From Jaminaea rosea (Eukaryota > Basidiomycota > Exobasidiomycetes > Microstromatales): 64,000 nucleotides of DNA. A program made the position numbers and the translations under genes. How positions within the stretch are numbered: the stretch's first letter is position 1; every line of letters begins with the position of its first letter. The notes below the pieces were generated by a model. It had not been told where the DNA came from, did no database searches, and saw only the letters and a program-made list of their open reading frames with translations. The DNA is taken from the NCBI RefSeq assembly GCF_003144245.1, contig NW_020289975.1:2127496-2191495 (forward strand), written 5' to 3'. This document shows, in pieces, positions 30,862-41,471 of the stretch.

Positions 30862-31539
30862 GGGGTGGCATCGCTCTGGAGCGGTGGCGGTCAGGCGGCT
30901 GAGGGTTCTCTGAGGCGGCTACGGTGCTTCGCTCGTCACGATGTGTAGAGTAGAGCGGATCAAATTCATTTCTTGGTTTTCGTCATCGTTTTCTGTTCGA
31001 CTAGAAACAAGAGCGAACGCTCATGAGACAACAAGGCTGAGAGGTGAGAAGAGAGAACCACGGCTTCACGGACATTTGGATCATCGAATCGAGACTGGAA
31101 ACTTGAATACATGTTGAGAGACGAGACTTGAGTAATAAGACAGATGATGATGATGTTGGTTGGACGGCGAATAGTTGATGACTTGATCGATCGGATGCTT
31201 CTCATGAGATTGGTGGTGATTACTGCGTTGCTGCTTCGTTGCTGCTTCCCTTTGGTCGATGCTGGTGGTAGCGGGGGCGAGTGGTATGTAACACGTGGGT
31301 GGTAGGGGGGATTTGGAGGAGTTATTGGTGGATGGTGTTGGTGAGCTCGATGTGAGCTTGAGGCCGTTGGCCTCATTGAGCGGTCGACCGGGAAGCAGCT
31401 TGCGGAAGGACAGCGACAGCGGCAACAGCGAAACAAGAGAAGCGGGTGGTCGGGACAAGCAATCGGCAAATTCACGCCTTTCGTATCTCATCATCGTCAA
31501 ACGACTTCTTCAGCCTCATCGTACGGCTCGCGCACCTTT
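30862..31539. other. Convergent 3' intergenic region
   Basis: 678 bp between two stop codons, relatively AT-rich from 30950 to 31250. It holds the 3' flanks of both genes. A CACGTG occurs at 31292, but in a 3' context. Low-complexity frames cross it; none is convincing. Confidence 0.45.
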
Positions 31540-33095
31540 TCAGGCGGCGGCTACGGCGGGCGAATTCGTCGTGACGTTGACGAGGGGACTGGGTCCCACG
31601 GCGGATGCCATGCTGTCCTTTCGCTTCTTTGTGCCAGGTGCGGCACGCTTCTTCTTGGTCTTGGCTGCGTCCTTGTCGACCTTGAGGACCTCTTCCCACA
31701 TCTTCTCCTGGACGTTCTTGATGTTGCGAGCGGTGGAACGCTGCATGTTCTCGGCGGCGGCCAAGGTGGGCTCGTAGCCCTCGCCGAGGATGACCTCGAG
31801 CTCCTCGCGGTTGCGCTTGAACCAGTAGGCGGGAGGAAGGACGCGCTCGTACGACTCCGAGGCGGCAATGAGGGCACGGTGACGAGCCGTGGGAGGATCG
31901 GCATCCTCACGAACGTCGACCTCGTGGGTGCCAGCCTGGACAACGTTGTCACGGAAGGCGTGGAGGCGGGCAAGTCCAGGCTGAAGGCACATGACCAAGT
32001 AGAAGATGTTTTCGAGAGGCTCGACGACGTCGACCATGACGGTGGGGTCCTTGCCCAGGTCCTCGGCATCGGCGCCATCGATCTTGATCCTCCAAACGTT
32101 GGGGTCAGCGAGGTCGTAGTTGCAGCGCTGCTCGCGGCGCTTGGAGGCCTTGGTAGTGATCGTCTTCTTCTTCTTGGAGGCATCCTCGTCATGGGCCTCG
32201 TCTTCGTCGTCGGCGTTGTTCTTCTTGGCCGTGCGGAAGAAGTCTGGGCGACAGAGGAGGTAGAGAGGGAAAGAAGAAAGGGAGTCAGTTGACCGTGACA
32301 CGGTGGCGAGGGGAATCGCTCGCTGCACTCACCAATCATCTTCTTGGGGACGCGCATGTAGATGAAGCCGTCCTCGGTGTAGACACCGTTGGGCGCATTG
32401 CGCCTGAGGACGAAGAGCTCAGTCTGTTGACGATCGCGAGAGCAAAGGGGAGAAGGTGGGTGATGGTGGTCAGACACGTGGTTCATCGCTAGCGTGAAAT
32501 TGTATGCAGGGTTGGGCTTGACGTGCAGCATCTCGCTGGAGGAGGTCCGAGCGCCGCAGAGGACGGTGGAGGCTGGATAGATGATGGTGGTGACGACCCA
32601 GACAAGGGGGCCTATCTTTGCACGTCTACTCACCCTAGAAGAGTCTGCTCCGGTCCATCCGTTGCCCTCAAGCTTCTGACGCTGAGAGAGGATCCAAGGA
32701 GTAGCGCGCTCCCAAGCGTGGCGAGACCAGACCTTGGTGACGTGCTGAAGGCCAGTCTGCTTGATCGCCGAGTCGAGAGTGTTGTCAGTGGCCTCGAAAA
32801 CCACGCCGCCGTCGGGACCCTGTGCATGTGGATCCCGTGGGGTGATGACGATAGTGGAGGGAGAGGAGGCGAGGTTGCGCGGTCAGCGATACGTGGAGAA
32901 GAGCGGATGGATGCCGTGGCGGAGTCGAAGGCTCTGCAATTGATGGAGAGCGCCATATACCATTCTCGATAGGACGATCTGGCCAGCATATATGCGTGGT
33001 GAAGTGGATGGTAGCATGTGGAGCGTGGTAGTACTCACGTTGTGCTTCTCGACGACGGCGGCCTGCTGGTCCAGCTTCTTGTCCTTCTTACCCAT
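31540..33095 (-). CDS. Five-exon protein of unknown family with a lysine-rich nuclear-type tail
   Basis: Exons 33095-33039, 32819-32634, 32531-32478, 32423-32333 and 32243-31540 give 363 aa with consistent phases (0,0,0,1). The start MGKKDKKLDQQAAVVEKHN leads into GPDGGVVFEATDNTLDSAIK, HVTKVWSRHAWERATPWILS and FIYMRVPKKMIGDFFRTAKK. The second half has NVWRIKIDGADAEDLGK, PLENIFYLVMCLQPGLARLH and a helix KNVQEKMWEEVLKVDKD before a KTKKKRAAPGTKKRKDS tail. The sequence looks ordered and conserved (many aromatic residues), but I do not recognise it. The acceptor of exon 3 (GCGAG) is weak and could be misplaced by a codon. The basic tail suggests nuclear or nucleolar location, as inference only. 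Confidence 0.7.
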
Positions 33096-34443
33096 GATTG
33101 CTGTTTGAAAGTGGTTGGGGGTGGTTTGGTGGTGGTGGTGAGCGTGGTTTACCTCAATGAAGAGATGAGGAGAGAAAAGGGTACACAATGGGGGGATCGA
33201 CTCTTTATAGATGAGCTGTTGCGGGGGTCGGGGGGTTGCTCAGGTCGTCAACGGTAGGCGTCCGTGCACTCTGGTCAGGCACGAGAGCAGAGTCAGTTCG
33301 AGGGCAACGACAACTTGTCAAGCTCGCAATGCGTCGCCCACCGACAGGTCGCACGACTAGTCGATTACCGTCCGCCGGCACCTCGACCCGGATCGCGAGA
33401 GCGAGGAGAGACAGGGGAGCCGACCTGCTCATGGGGCCCTGCGACCCAATGGCATCAACTTGCTACCACTTTCGCCAGACGAGGGAAATTGCCAGCCATC
33501 TGTCGAGCTTCACTTGAATGGGTCTCGACTGCGCTCTCGTGCCCAGGAGGACTGCGCCAGACATTGAAGCGGGCGAGAGCCGCCAAGGCGCTGCAGGACG
33601 GCCCCAAAAATCGGCTGGTCAATGCGCTGCTGCCAGCCTTGCGGGGTAGACTCAGAGTGTGGGGTAAAGGCATCCAAGCACAAGACCTCGCAGCAAGCTC
33701 ATGCCGCTTTGAGGTCGTCAAAAGAGTGGCTTGGAGTCCCGACCTCAGGCGTCAGACGGCACACCGTCAACGCTCGCCGTGGGAACCGTCTTGGAGTTCA
33801 CGGGCCGTGCACTCTGCCAAGCTGCTTCGAACGGCACCCAGTCCCAACTATAATCAGCCGAGCTTGTCGAGGACGGCCATGTGACCCCGGGCAATGCCAT
33901 CACTTATCCAACTTGAGACTCAACCTCCGAAGCGAGCAATGTTGTGCGGCCGGCCGTAGAGCTACGATGGGCCTAGCTTGCGTGGCCGCTACGGTACGCC
34001 TCACGGGTGCTTTCGGGCGAGTGTCGATACGACGCTCGCGGTCGCTGAGGGTGCTCGCGGGCGTCGTTGCAATAAATGGGGCTGTGGTGAAAGAGAGCAT
34101 GCCGCGCTTGGTCCTTTGAGCGACACCGAGGCGCAAGGATCAATTGTCGGTGGTGCGTACGTGAATCGCAAAGGGCAAGACTGGCGCATCCTGGGTGCGC
34201 TGCTCGTGAGGTGCGTCTTCGGACCAAAATGGAGCGTTTTATAGAATATGGGCAACGATCAAAAGAGGCAGTGACAAGCTACATAGGACGGACCATCATC
34301 AGCAATCGATCCACCGCACCGCACCACGTCTCTCCACGAGTAGCGAATCTATATGTCTACACGACCCATGACTTCTCTCCCATCCCAAAGCGTCCACGAA
34401 CTCGCTGGCTAGCTAGCAGTCACTTCGCAGTCGTGCTCGTCGT
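33096..34443. other. Gene-poor intergenic region
   Basis: 1348 bp, one of the two longest gaps here. The right-hand gene ends at its border, so this is promoter for the gene at 31540-33095 and 3' flank for the next. A 206-codon plus-strand frame (33264-33884) and shorter minus-strand frames are open but Arg/Ser-rich and unlike any family. No tRNA-like cloverleaf, repeat or transposon was seen. A non-coding RNA cannot be excluded. Confidence 0.4.
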
Positions 34444-36900
34444 CTAATCGAAACTGGGCGCGACCAGCGGCCCCTCCATGAGTCCTCCATCCTCTCCTAC
34501 GTCCGATGACCTCGAATCCGCCTTCGCCGCTTTAGCATTCAAGGGCACCTCCTTGTGAAGGGGGAGGGCAGCCTCACCCGACGGTGAAGGCGATGTGAGG
34601 GCACCTCTCCCGGCTCCCACCAGGCCTAGCCCAACACCATTGCTGCTCCCACCACTGGCCATCACATCACTTGGACCGCCGCTGGGCTTGCGAGGCGTGG
34701 CAGAGAGGTCTACGCGCTGCAGCGTTGACTCTTCGAGAGAGGCGAAGGGAGGTGAGGCGACGGATGGGACACGAGTGAGCGTAGAAGGAGAGTCTTCTGC
34801 AGCAGTGGTGGGCGCCGCTGGCTTGGAGAACCAGTTGCTGAGACGATTAAGCGCAGCATTCGCTGGCCGTCGTGGCGAGCCATTGACTCCCTCCGCTCCA
34901 GCACCACTGCCCCCGCTGACATCTGACGTTCCACTCGACGTAGAATAGCTTCGATGGTCGATGGGTCGCAAATTTTCTGGGCTCTTGGACGGCGGGTTGG
35001 GGGGCTGCGGGCTTGAGCTGCTGCTACTGGTCGAGCGAGCAAAGAAGGAGCCGAACGACGCGAGCCCACCTGCTGAGGAGCCACCAACGACGCCAGACGA
35101 CGAAGGAATGGGCGAAGAGGCTTCTGCTGCGCCCCACGATCGTCCAGAGGCGGATGTGTTGCTTTGGTTGCTCGGCGACGTCGACAGAAGATCTGAGCTG
35201 GGCCCGCTGGCCGAAGTGACTGATGGTGCCGTGGTAGCAGTGGATCCGACTCGCTTCGGGTTGGTGGCTGCGGGCGTCGCAGAGCTGGCCTTGCGCATGA
35301 CGGAGGACCACCAATTGTCCGTAACGCTGCCGTTCTGGCCGGACTTGGCCCCGCCTTCCTCCTCCTCGTCGTCCGTAGGTAAGGGAGGCAGCTTGACACC
35401 TCGCAGCGCAGCGCGTGCTTCCTCTCCTCCCTCTGGTCCCCCTTCGCCAATGAACTCCTTCAGAGCCTTGAGGCATGCGTCACTCGCACGACGCCCCTCG
35501 ATGGCCTCGTCCAGCTTGCCGCGTAGGGTCTTCATCTCGGCCTGCATCTTCGCCAGCTCGTCGTCCTTCAGGCGCATGATCTGCATCGCGCTCATGCCTG
35601 CGGCCCCAGCGGTGGAGAAGGTTTGGGTGCTTGCTCTAGCCGTAGATACGTCGCCGCCTTCAGACGCCGACAGGGCGGGCGAGGAAGGCAGCGGGAGGAA
35701 TTGGCCGTCCATGATTGGGCTGCCGAGACCGCTGCCGCTTGCTGACGGGGTTGGCGAGACGCTGGAGGTTGAGGACGGGCGATTGGCATTGCCGCTGGGA
35801 GGCAAGAGGAGTGATCTGCGTGACAGAGGTCTTCTCGTAGATGACTCTTCGCCGACCGTCTCATCACCATCGGCTTCTGAAGGGCGGTCGAAGCCCAATC
35901 GCAGACCTCGCAGTCCTCCAGAAGAAGCTTGCTGCGGTGTCCTCTCCACGTCGTTTTGAGAATCAGTCTGGCTTGATGAGGGCGTTACTCCCACGCCCGA
36001 GCCGCTGCGAGTATGTCTGCGACTCGCAGCAGTAGGCGCGCCGAACAAGATCGTCGAACGCTTGCTGCTTCTGCCGCCGTCATCCGGGGTAGAGCCTGAA
36101 CCGCTGGGCTCGCCACCAAGCATCGATGGGTTCCATCCAGCTAGAGAGCCCGCAGCGACGCTCCTCCTATCTCCTGCAACACCGCCGGTCGCCGATTTCC
36201 TCTCTCCCTGCAGACGCAGAATGGCTCTCCTGCTCTCCTCTGATGTGTGACGCAGGTCCTTGATCTGCTCTCCTAGCCTCTCATTGTCGGCCATGCTAGA
36301 GCCGAGTTGCTGCTGCACGTCAGCGTGGCTGGCCTGTAGCGTCTCGAGCTCATCCTTCCATAGCGCTGAACGCTCCAAGAGCTCATCGTGAGAGCGCGAC
36401 AGCTTCTCGAGGCGATCCTTGGATGCCAGGAGGGACCGATTCCTCCTCTCAATGACTGCGCGACTGTCGCGGATCATTTCTTGGAGTCTGAAAACATCCG
36501 ACGGGAGCTGGTCAACATTAGGCAGATCCGAGTCGAGGGTGAGCTGATGATCCAAGGCCTCGCCAAGATCATCGAGCGGGTCTACTGCGTCATACTGGCT
36601 CGCGCTGCTGACGATTTTGTCAGGGGGCGACATCTTGAAGGTGCCGCTGAAGGGCGAGCTATTGGGAGTGGAGATGAACGAAGTAGCTGGCGAATGGAAC
36701 GAGGAGGATCTCGAGTGGAGGTCTTCGTCCTCGTCCTCCTCTTCAGTCAAGTCGATGCTGGCCCACCTGAGACGAGAAGGTGAGGTGGGCTGGGTGTCCG
36801 CAGATGACTTTGTGGGGCTGCTTGCGGGAGAAGTGAGGTTGCGGTACGAGGAGATGGGAGGCATCGACATGCCGCGGGCGCGAGGGAAGGAAAAGGCCAT
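34444..36900 (-). CDS. Serine-rich coiled-coil protein, function unknown
   Basis: Single exon, 818 aa from the ATG at 36900 (MAFSFPRARGMSMPPISSYR). The frame is open 49 codons further upstream, but those residues lack protein-like character. An acidic patch (DLTEEEDEDEDL) precedes a predicted coiled coil at about residues 130-235 with heptad-like Leu spacing (VFRLQEMIRDSRAVIERRN, LLASKDRLEKLSRSHDELL, LGEQIKDLRHTSEESRRAIL). A second short coiled coil follows (MQIMRLKDDELAKMQAEMK). The remainder is Ser/Pro/Gly-rich and disordered with many SP sites. This layout is common in fungal cytoskeletal or polarity scaffolds, but no specific family is recognised. A possible 5' leader intron lies at 37042-37096 (donor AAG|GTGAGT, acceptor TTGCAG). 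Confidence 0.65.
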   Translation of the reverse strand: MAFSFPRARGMSMPPISSYRNLTSPASSPTKSSADTQPTSPSRLRWASIDLTEEEDEDEDLHSRSSSFHSPATSFISTPNSSPFSGTFKMSPPDKIVSSASQYDAVDPLDDLGEALDHQLTLDSDLPNVDQLPSDVFRLQEMIRDSRAVIERRNRSLLASKDRLEKLSRSHDELLERSALWKDELETLQASHADVQQQLGSSMADNERLGEQIKDLRHTSEESRRAILRLQGERKSATGGVAGDRRSVAAGSLAGWNPSMLGGEPSGSGSTPDDGGRSSKRSTILFGAPTAASRRHTRSGSGVGVTPSSSQTDSQNDVERTPQQASSGGLRGLRLGFDRPSEADGDETVGEESSTRRPLSRRSLLLPPSGNANRPSSTSSVSPTPSASGSGLGSPIMDGQFLPLPSSPALSASEGGDVSTARASTQTFSTAGAAGMSAMQIMRLKDDELAKMQAEMKTLRGKLDEAIEGRRASDACLKALKEFIGEGGPEGGEEARAALRGVKLPPLPTDDEEEEGGAKSGQNGSVTDNWWSSVMRKASSATPAATNPKRVGSTATTAPSVTSASGPSSDLLSTSPSNQSNTSASGRSWGAAEASSPIPSSSGVVGGSSAGGLASFGSFFARSTSSSSSSPQPPNPPSKSPENLRPIDHRSYSTSSGTSDVSGGSGAGAEGVNGSPRRPANAALNRLSNWFSKPAAPTTAAEDSPSTLTRVPSVASPPFASLEESTLQRVDLSATPRKPSGGPSDVMASGGSSNGVGLGLVGAGRGALTSPSPSGEAALPLHKEVPLNAKAAKADSRSSDVGEDGGLMEGPLVAPSFD

Positions 36901-38097
36901 GGTGAGGAGATGTTGTGGGCGAGAGGAGGGGAGGAAAGGGGGCAAGTGGGAAGGGGGGCGAAAAATGGTCAGATCCTGGACTTCTGCGCCTTGATATGCG
37001 TTTGGTGCAATACGATTGCGCTGTCGCGCTGACCATTCGCCCTGCAACCCATGGGCAAGGCGACTTGCTTCTGGGCAATCTCGACCACGTACTCACCTTG
37101 TTCAGATCTCGATTGCCGATTGCCAGGCTCTTGTAGCCACCGAATGCGTGTAGTCTACACTGAGGTCTGTCGATCAATGTCACCCGCAAACGCGCTGCGT
37201 GCGTGTATGCGGTCGAGGCAAAGGGGGATGGAATCACTTGGCAAGGCTGGTTGCGTTGATGGGAGAGGGCGGCTGAGATTAGAGTCCGCTAGCCGTCTCT
37301 GGTGGGGAGAGAGTCCCAGGGGTTCGACGGGGACGACTCGAGACGAGGGTGGGAAAGGACGAGGACTGAGAGCCGTGTTTGTGGGCGGGGAGCGGCTGAC
37401 AGGAAGTCAAGTCCAGAGGTGCACAAGCGCAGTCCCGTCGTCGGACGGGGAGGCGGCGGACACCAACAGGGAGCGCAGAGGCCAACCAACACCCGCTCGT
37501 TCCGCTCCGCTCGCCGTCTCATCGCGGCCCGCTATCGAGCACTTGGCGCCCACTGCTCTTCAAGCTGTCAATCGCTGACACTACCGCTTTTGTGCATCGG
37601 GTGGCTTCAAGAAGCAGGAGGAGGAAAGGAGGGTCATCAGTGGCACACCACTCCGCGCCGGCTGATCGTCCTCCGATGATGGTCGACGGGCAAATATCAG
37701 GCGGGGCGGGCCTTCAAGTCCGAATCATCTCCGCGTGTGACATCTACCCTGCTCACCAGGCCTTTTACGCATTCGTATCCAAAACATATCGAGCATATCG
37801 AGGGTCACGAGCCAGCGATACCCACTACCAACCACTTGGACGCCTTGAAGCGATGCTGGCTCTACAACGAGGCACCCAGCTGGTCGCGATCAACAGTGGT
37901 CTGAGCATCGGCGGCTTCGAGAGATTCTGGAGGGGCTACATTACCGTGGCGCCAGGGTAAGTGGCCAGCCGATCAACCCTTCACAGCGTCTGAGCGATAC
38001 ATGCGAATCATCACTGAGCGAGAGACCCGCAGTATGATGAGCAGACTGCGTCAGTCGCAACGAAAGAAGGCGCATCCGTTATCGTAGTACAGAGGTG
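36901..38097. other. Intergenic region with a possible 5' leader intron
   Basis: 1197 bp between the coiled-coil gene and the condensin gene, both on the minus strand. A good donor/acceptor pair on the minus strand bounds a 55 nt candidate intron at 37096-37042, just upstream of the coiled-coil gene. The remainder (37143-38097) has only low-quality frames. No RNA gene was recognised. Confidence 0.4.
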
Positions 38098-41000
38098 TTA
38101 CATCGCAAGCTCGTCCTCATCAGAATCATCGTCCGCGCGCAAAGCCCCGCCATCTTCATCATCGTCATCGTCCGACTCCTCTTCTTCATCACTTTCATCG
38201 TCGTCCTCGTCGTCATCACTGACGCTCTTGCTGCGCTGCCGTGAAGAAGCGGCGGATACTGTCCGTTTCGACGTAGTAGCTTTCAGTGGCGCTGCTGCGG
38301 GCTTCGGGGGTGCTTTGCTCGACGAGATGGCTCGATTGCTCCTGCCGCTCGGCGGCTTCGCTGAGCTCGTACTCCTCGGCGCACTTGAAGTGGCACGCCC
38401 CGCTGCTCCGCGCTTCGGCTTTGCTTCATCTGCCGCATCCAGATTGGCAATCGCCCCGGGATCATCCAGCGCAAGCTCCAAGTCTTGCCCTTCGAGGAAG
38501 CTTCTCAACTTCTCCAGATCAGCGTCGCTCTCGAGATCCGCCTCTCTCGCCGCAGTAGCCTGCTCTGTGTACTTCTTGATGCAGCTTGCCTCAAACTTAG
38601 CGAAGGAGTTGCGCACTGTCGTCTCTTCGAATGCATTGACCTCGCGCAGCTTCGCCGCGAGGAGGAAGAACGTCTTTCCCCTGGGCATGTCCAAATGCTC
38701 CGCCTCCGGAAGGCTGAGCTTGCCTAGCATCCCGACGAGGACTTTGCGCTCCTCTTTGTCTTCGCTGGTGAGCAGAGTCTGCAGCAGCTCGAGAGCAACG
38801 TCGAAGTGGATGCAACGGTCTTGCGGCGAGGCGAGGTTGATAGCTTTGCTTGGATCCGACCAGTCAACCAACTGAGCGCCCACTTGAGCTGGGGTGACCA
38901 TCTCCTGACTTCCGGCAATTTCGTGATATACCTCCGTGAGCACTTGCAGTACGGGGAGCAGCACGCGCTGTAGTCTTCGCTGATTCGTGCTGGATGAGAA
39001 GCAGTAGACTGGTAGGAAGTAAGACAAGCATTGCCTCATCTCCTGATTTGCCTGCGTTTCCGGGCTCATGTATACGAGCACCAGACTGCGAAGCGCCTCG
39101 TCATCGTCTACCATGCCGGAGAGCATAAGCTTGGCAATCCCTTCTGCTGCAACGGCCTGGATCTGCTCCTCGTCGTCCTCAAGCAGGCCGAGTAAGAAGC
39201 CGATAATCTGCGAATACGCCATTGCTGCAGCGTCGGGCCCGCCACCGGCTGCTGCTGCTTGTCGCGAAGAGAGGTAGGGGATACCGTGCACGAGCATTTG
39301 GTCGAAGACCACCTGAGTGGCACGCAGCTTGATTGCCCCGTCGGCGCGTTGGATTTGGTCGAGAAAGAGGGGAAATGTGTCAAGTGCCAGTTTGGAATCC
39401 AGCAGGCAGCACAGCCCCAAGCAGAAAAGTCCTTGCTCCCTCACGCTTGCGTCTTTGGACTTGACGGCTGGCGCGATGAGTTGCGGGATGAGGCCGTGGA
39501 TGGCCGTGTTCTCATGCAAGTTGCTGGCCATTCGCTCCAGCATCGCGCGAACGAGGAGGAGGCGACGATTGTCTGAGGCATTCTTGCGCTCACTCGACGC
39601 TGCGGCGTTTGCGGCATTCTCGCCGCTGCGAGAGCGCTTGCGTCGGCTCTGGACGAGGTCTTCGACCTCCGCTGAGTCGTCTGCATCCTGATCGCGCTCC
39701 GCGTCCCCACCCTCCTCATCCTCATCCTCCTCTTCATCAGCCAGCTCCTGCACAATCTCCACCACGATGCGCACAAAGTCTCTCTGTCCGGCACTGAGCT
39801 TCAACAGCACGTCGATGCAAGGCTCAATGAGATTGGTCGGCAGGCTCTCATGCGAGATCATCTCTCTGATCAGCCCAAACATCTTGCGACGCCCAATCTC
39901 ATCGCCGTAGTCACTATTGAGCGCGATGTGCATCAATGACTCGAGGACCGAGGCTTGAGACGAGGCCATGTCTTCTGCCTCTTCTTCGTCTGCTCGCGTT
40001 GTGAGAAGCTCAATGAGGCTGGACCAGATGCCTTGCACACGGAAGGCCAGGGCCATCACGAGGGGCATGACCTCCTCTAGTCGTGCTTCACCCGCTCGTC
40101 CTTTGGATTTGAGGTACTCAACCACGGAGCGCGCCAGGAGGGCTGTATTGGGGGTGAGCTGATTCCAAAAGGTGTCATCGAAGGCTACGGCGTCGAGGAG
40201 GGCCGGTCTTGTCTCGAAGGCGGCCTTGAGTGCAGACATGGTCGACTCGGCGTACGTGAGCCCATCGAAGCGATCCACAAGCTTGATGGGGTCGGCGCCA
40301 TCACGGTCCACCCAAGCGTTGATGAGCTTGCCGCATGCCTTTCGCACGCTCTCTTCTCGCTCTCCAAGGCCAACCTTGACGACTTGATGACTCTGCTCAG
40401 GTGAGAGCTGCGATGAGCCTGGTCGAGCTAGGCCGGTTGTCAGGCTGCCCAGGTACACGCAGCGACGGTTGACGGCATCTGTATCTCGTAAGCGCTCGAG
40501 GATGTAGGGGAGCGTCGAGTCGTTGATTGGCAAATTGAAGAGGGCTGCTCTTCTCGCCTCTGCAGAGGGATCTGTGCGCAAGATGCCCAGCAGGTGGCTG
40601 CGGATACCTTTGACTTGTTCGTCCTCCTCGTCCTCGTCGACGAGCATCGTCTGATCTGCCTCGTCATCATCTCCTGACTGCAGCTTGGAGAGAGCGACGA
40701 CTGCCTGCACTCTGACGGGCACCTCCTTGTCTCTTATTCGGATGAGGAGCGCCTCTAGAAGGACCTGATACAGGTCGTCATCCATTGACTCGAGGCCATT
40801 GACGAGCAAGGCAACAGTCTGGCAGCAGCGCAGGCGGACATTCTTGTTCTTGGCTGAGAAGCCCTTGATAGCATGCTTGAGTAGTATAGTTACGAAGCGT
40901 GTAGCAGGTGTGTCCTCCTCCTCTTCGTCTTCATTGGCAGGCTGTCCCGCATCCTTTCTGAACTGAGCCTGGGCATAGGCTGCATAGGCTGCCACGAATT

Positions 41001-41262
41001 TGAGAGCTCGATCTGCCTGTGTAACGCCCTTCTTGATGACAAGGACGTGATTGATGCATTGCAGGAAGGCGGTGTTGAATGCCTTCTCACCTAGCAGCTT
41101 GGTCCCTCTCGGCGTCTCTTGGGTGAAAGTCGAGCATTGAGCGTGTATGCGATGGAGGGCGACTGCATTCTTGCGGTGGTTGGCAATCGAGTGCTGCGCT
41201 TCCTGAAAGAAGTTGGGTATGCCCGTAATCAGAGTTTCTGGCGTAGCAGTTGAGCTCGGCAT
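38098..41262 (-). CDS. YCG1: Condensin HEAT-repeat subunit CAP-G (Ycg1/Cnd3)
   Basis: Intronless, 1054 aa from the ATG at 41262 (MPSSTATPETLITGIPNFFQ). The frame extends 18 codons further without a family match. HEAT repeats dominate: GFSAKNKNVRLRCCQTVALLVNG, LLIRIRDKEVPVRVQAVVALSKL, TDPSAEARRAALFNLPI and VNRRCVYLGSL are typical Cnd3 blocks, and AVKSKDASVREQGLFCLGLCCLLD is the conserved C-terminal block. Two acidic inserts interrupt the repeats, and the C-terminus is a disordered Ser/Lys then Asp/Glu tail. Known role: with Cnd2/Brn1 it forms the DNA-clamping arm of condensin, which compacts mitotic chromosomes. It is divergent from ASK1 with 285 bp between start codons. Confidence 0.93.
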   Translation of the reverse strand: MPSSTATPETLITGIPNFFQEAQHSIANHRKNAVALHRIHAQCSTFTQETPRGTKLLGEKAFNTAFLQCINHVLVIKKGVTQADRALKFVAAYAAYAQAQFRKDAGQPANEDEEEEDTPATRFVTILLKHAIKGFSAKNKNVRLRCCQTVALLVNGLESMDDDLYQVLLEALLIRIRDKEVPVRVQAVVALSKLQSGDDDEADQTMLVDEDEEDEQVKGIRSHLLGILRTDPSAEARRAALFNLPINDSTLPYILERLRDTDAVNRRCVYLGSLTTGLARPGSSQLSPEQSHQVVKVGLGEREESVRKACGKLINAWVDRDGADPIKLVDRFDGLTYAESTMSALKAAFETRPALLDAVAFDDTFWNQLTPNTALLARSVVEYLKSKGRAGEARLEEVMPLVMALAFRVQGIWSSLIELLTTRADEEEAEDMASSQASVLESLMHIALNSDYGDEIGRRKMFGLIREMISHESLPTNLIEPCIDVLLKLSAGQRDFVRIVVEIVQELADEEEDEDEEGGDAERDQDADDSAEVEDLVQSRRKRSRSGENAANAAASSERKNASDNRRLLLVRAMLERMASNLHENTAIHGLIPQLIAPAVKSKDASVREQGLFCLGLCCLLDSKLALDTFPLFLDQIQRADGAIKLRATQVVFDQMLVHGIPYLSSRQAAAAGGGPDAAAMAYSQIIGFLLGLLEDDEEQIQAVAAEGIAKLMLSGMVDDDEALRSLVLVYMSPETQANQEMRQCLSYFLPVYCFSSSTNQRRLQRVLLPVLQVLTEVYHEIAGSQEMVTPAQVGAQLVDWSDPSKAINLASPQDRCIHFDVALELLQTLLTSEDKEERKVLVGMLGKLSLPEAEHLDMPRGKTFFLLAAKLREVNAFEETTVRNSFAKFEASCIKKYTEQATAAREADLESDADLEKLRSFLEGQDLELALDDPGAIANLDAADEAKPKRGAAGRATSSAPRSTSSAKPPSGRSNRAISSSKAPPKPAAAPLKATTSKRTVSAASSRQRSKSVSDDDEDDDESDEEEESDDDDDEDGGALRADDDSDEDELAM

Positions 41263-41379
41263 GGCTGCTACAGCGCAGTGAGGGTGGTGAGAAGGAGATT
41301 GCGGTACGAGAGCCAAAAGGGTGCGGCTGGTGTTGCTCGTCGCTGCCGTGCGTGCACTCTCAGTGTTGATTGGACGGAA

Positions 41380-41471
41380 ACGCGTCTCGATGCGCCACGT
41401 TGTTGGCGGATGGCGGATGGCGGATGGCGGATGGCGGGGCCGCCGTGCCTACGAAGTGTCGTCCAACGCGT
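41380..41471. promoter_or_regulatory. Two MluI cell-cycle boxes in the YCG1/ASK1 bidirectional promoter
   Basis: ACGCGT occurs at 41380-41385 (GGAAACGCGTCTC) and 41466-41471 (CCAACGCGTGC). ACGCGT is the established binding site of the fungal MBF factor, which drives G1/S transcription. The sites lie 118-209 bp upstream of YCG1 and 77-168 bp upstream of ASK1. The motif is palindromic, so it can serve both directions. Confidence 0.6.
41405..41437. repeat. 7-bp tandem repeat (GGCGGAT) between the two cell-cycle boxes
   Basis: Four perfect GGCGGAT units and a partial fifth. The array lies in the shared YCG1/ASK1 promoter, between the two ACGCGT sites. It may vary in copy number and alter their spacing. 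Confidence 0.9.

Noticed and set aside
31551-32804. 417-codon minus-strand frame overlapping the unknown five-exon gene
   Set aside because: It strings together exon and intron sequence in a frame that is Arg/Ser/Pro-rich over the last exon. The adjacent frame gives an ordered protein with consistent splice sites.
33264-33884. 206-codon plus-strand frame in the gene-poor region
   Set aside because: Composition is that of a GC-rich shadow frame with no ordered blocks, domain or good start context.
34961-35959. 332-codon plus-strand frame
   Set aside because: Antisense shadow of the Ser/Gly-rich coiled-coil gene on the minus strand; no ordered features.
37310-37345. GGGGTTCGACGGGG resembling a tRNA T-arm
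   Set aside because: No matching acceptor stem, D-arm or anticodon arm could be found on either side.
41405-41437. Short regular repeat as a CRISPR-like array
   Set aside because: The units are 7 bp and contiguous without spacers, in a eukaryotic promoter.
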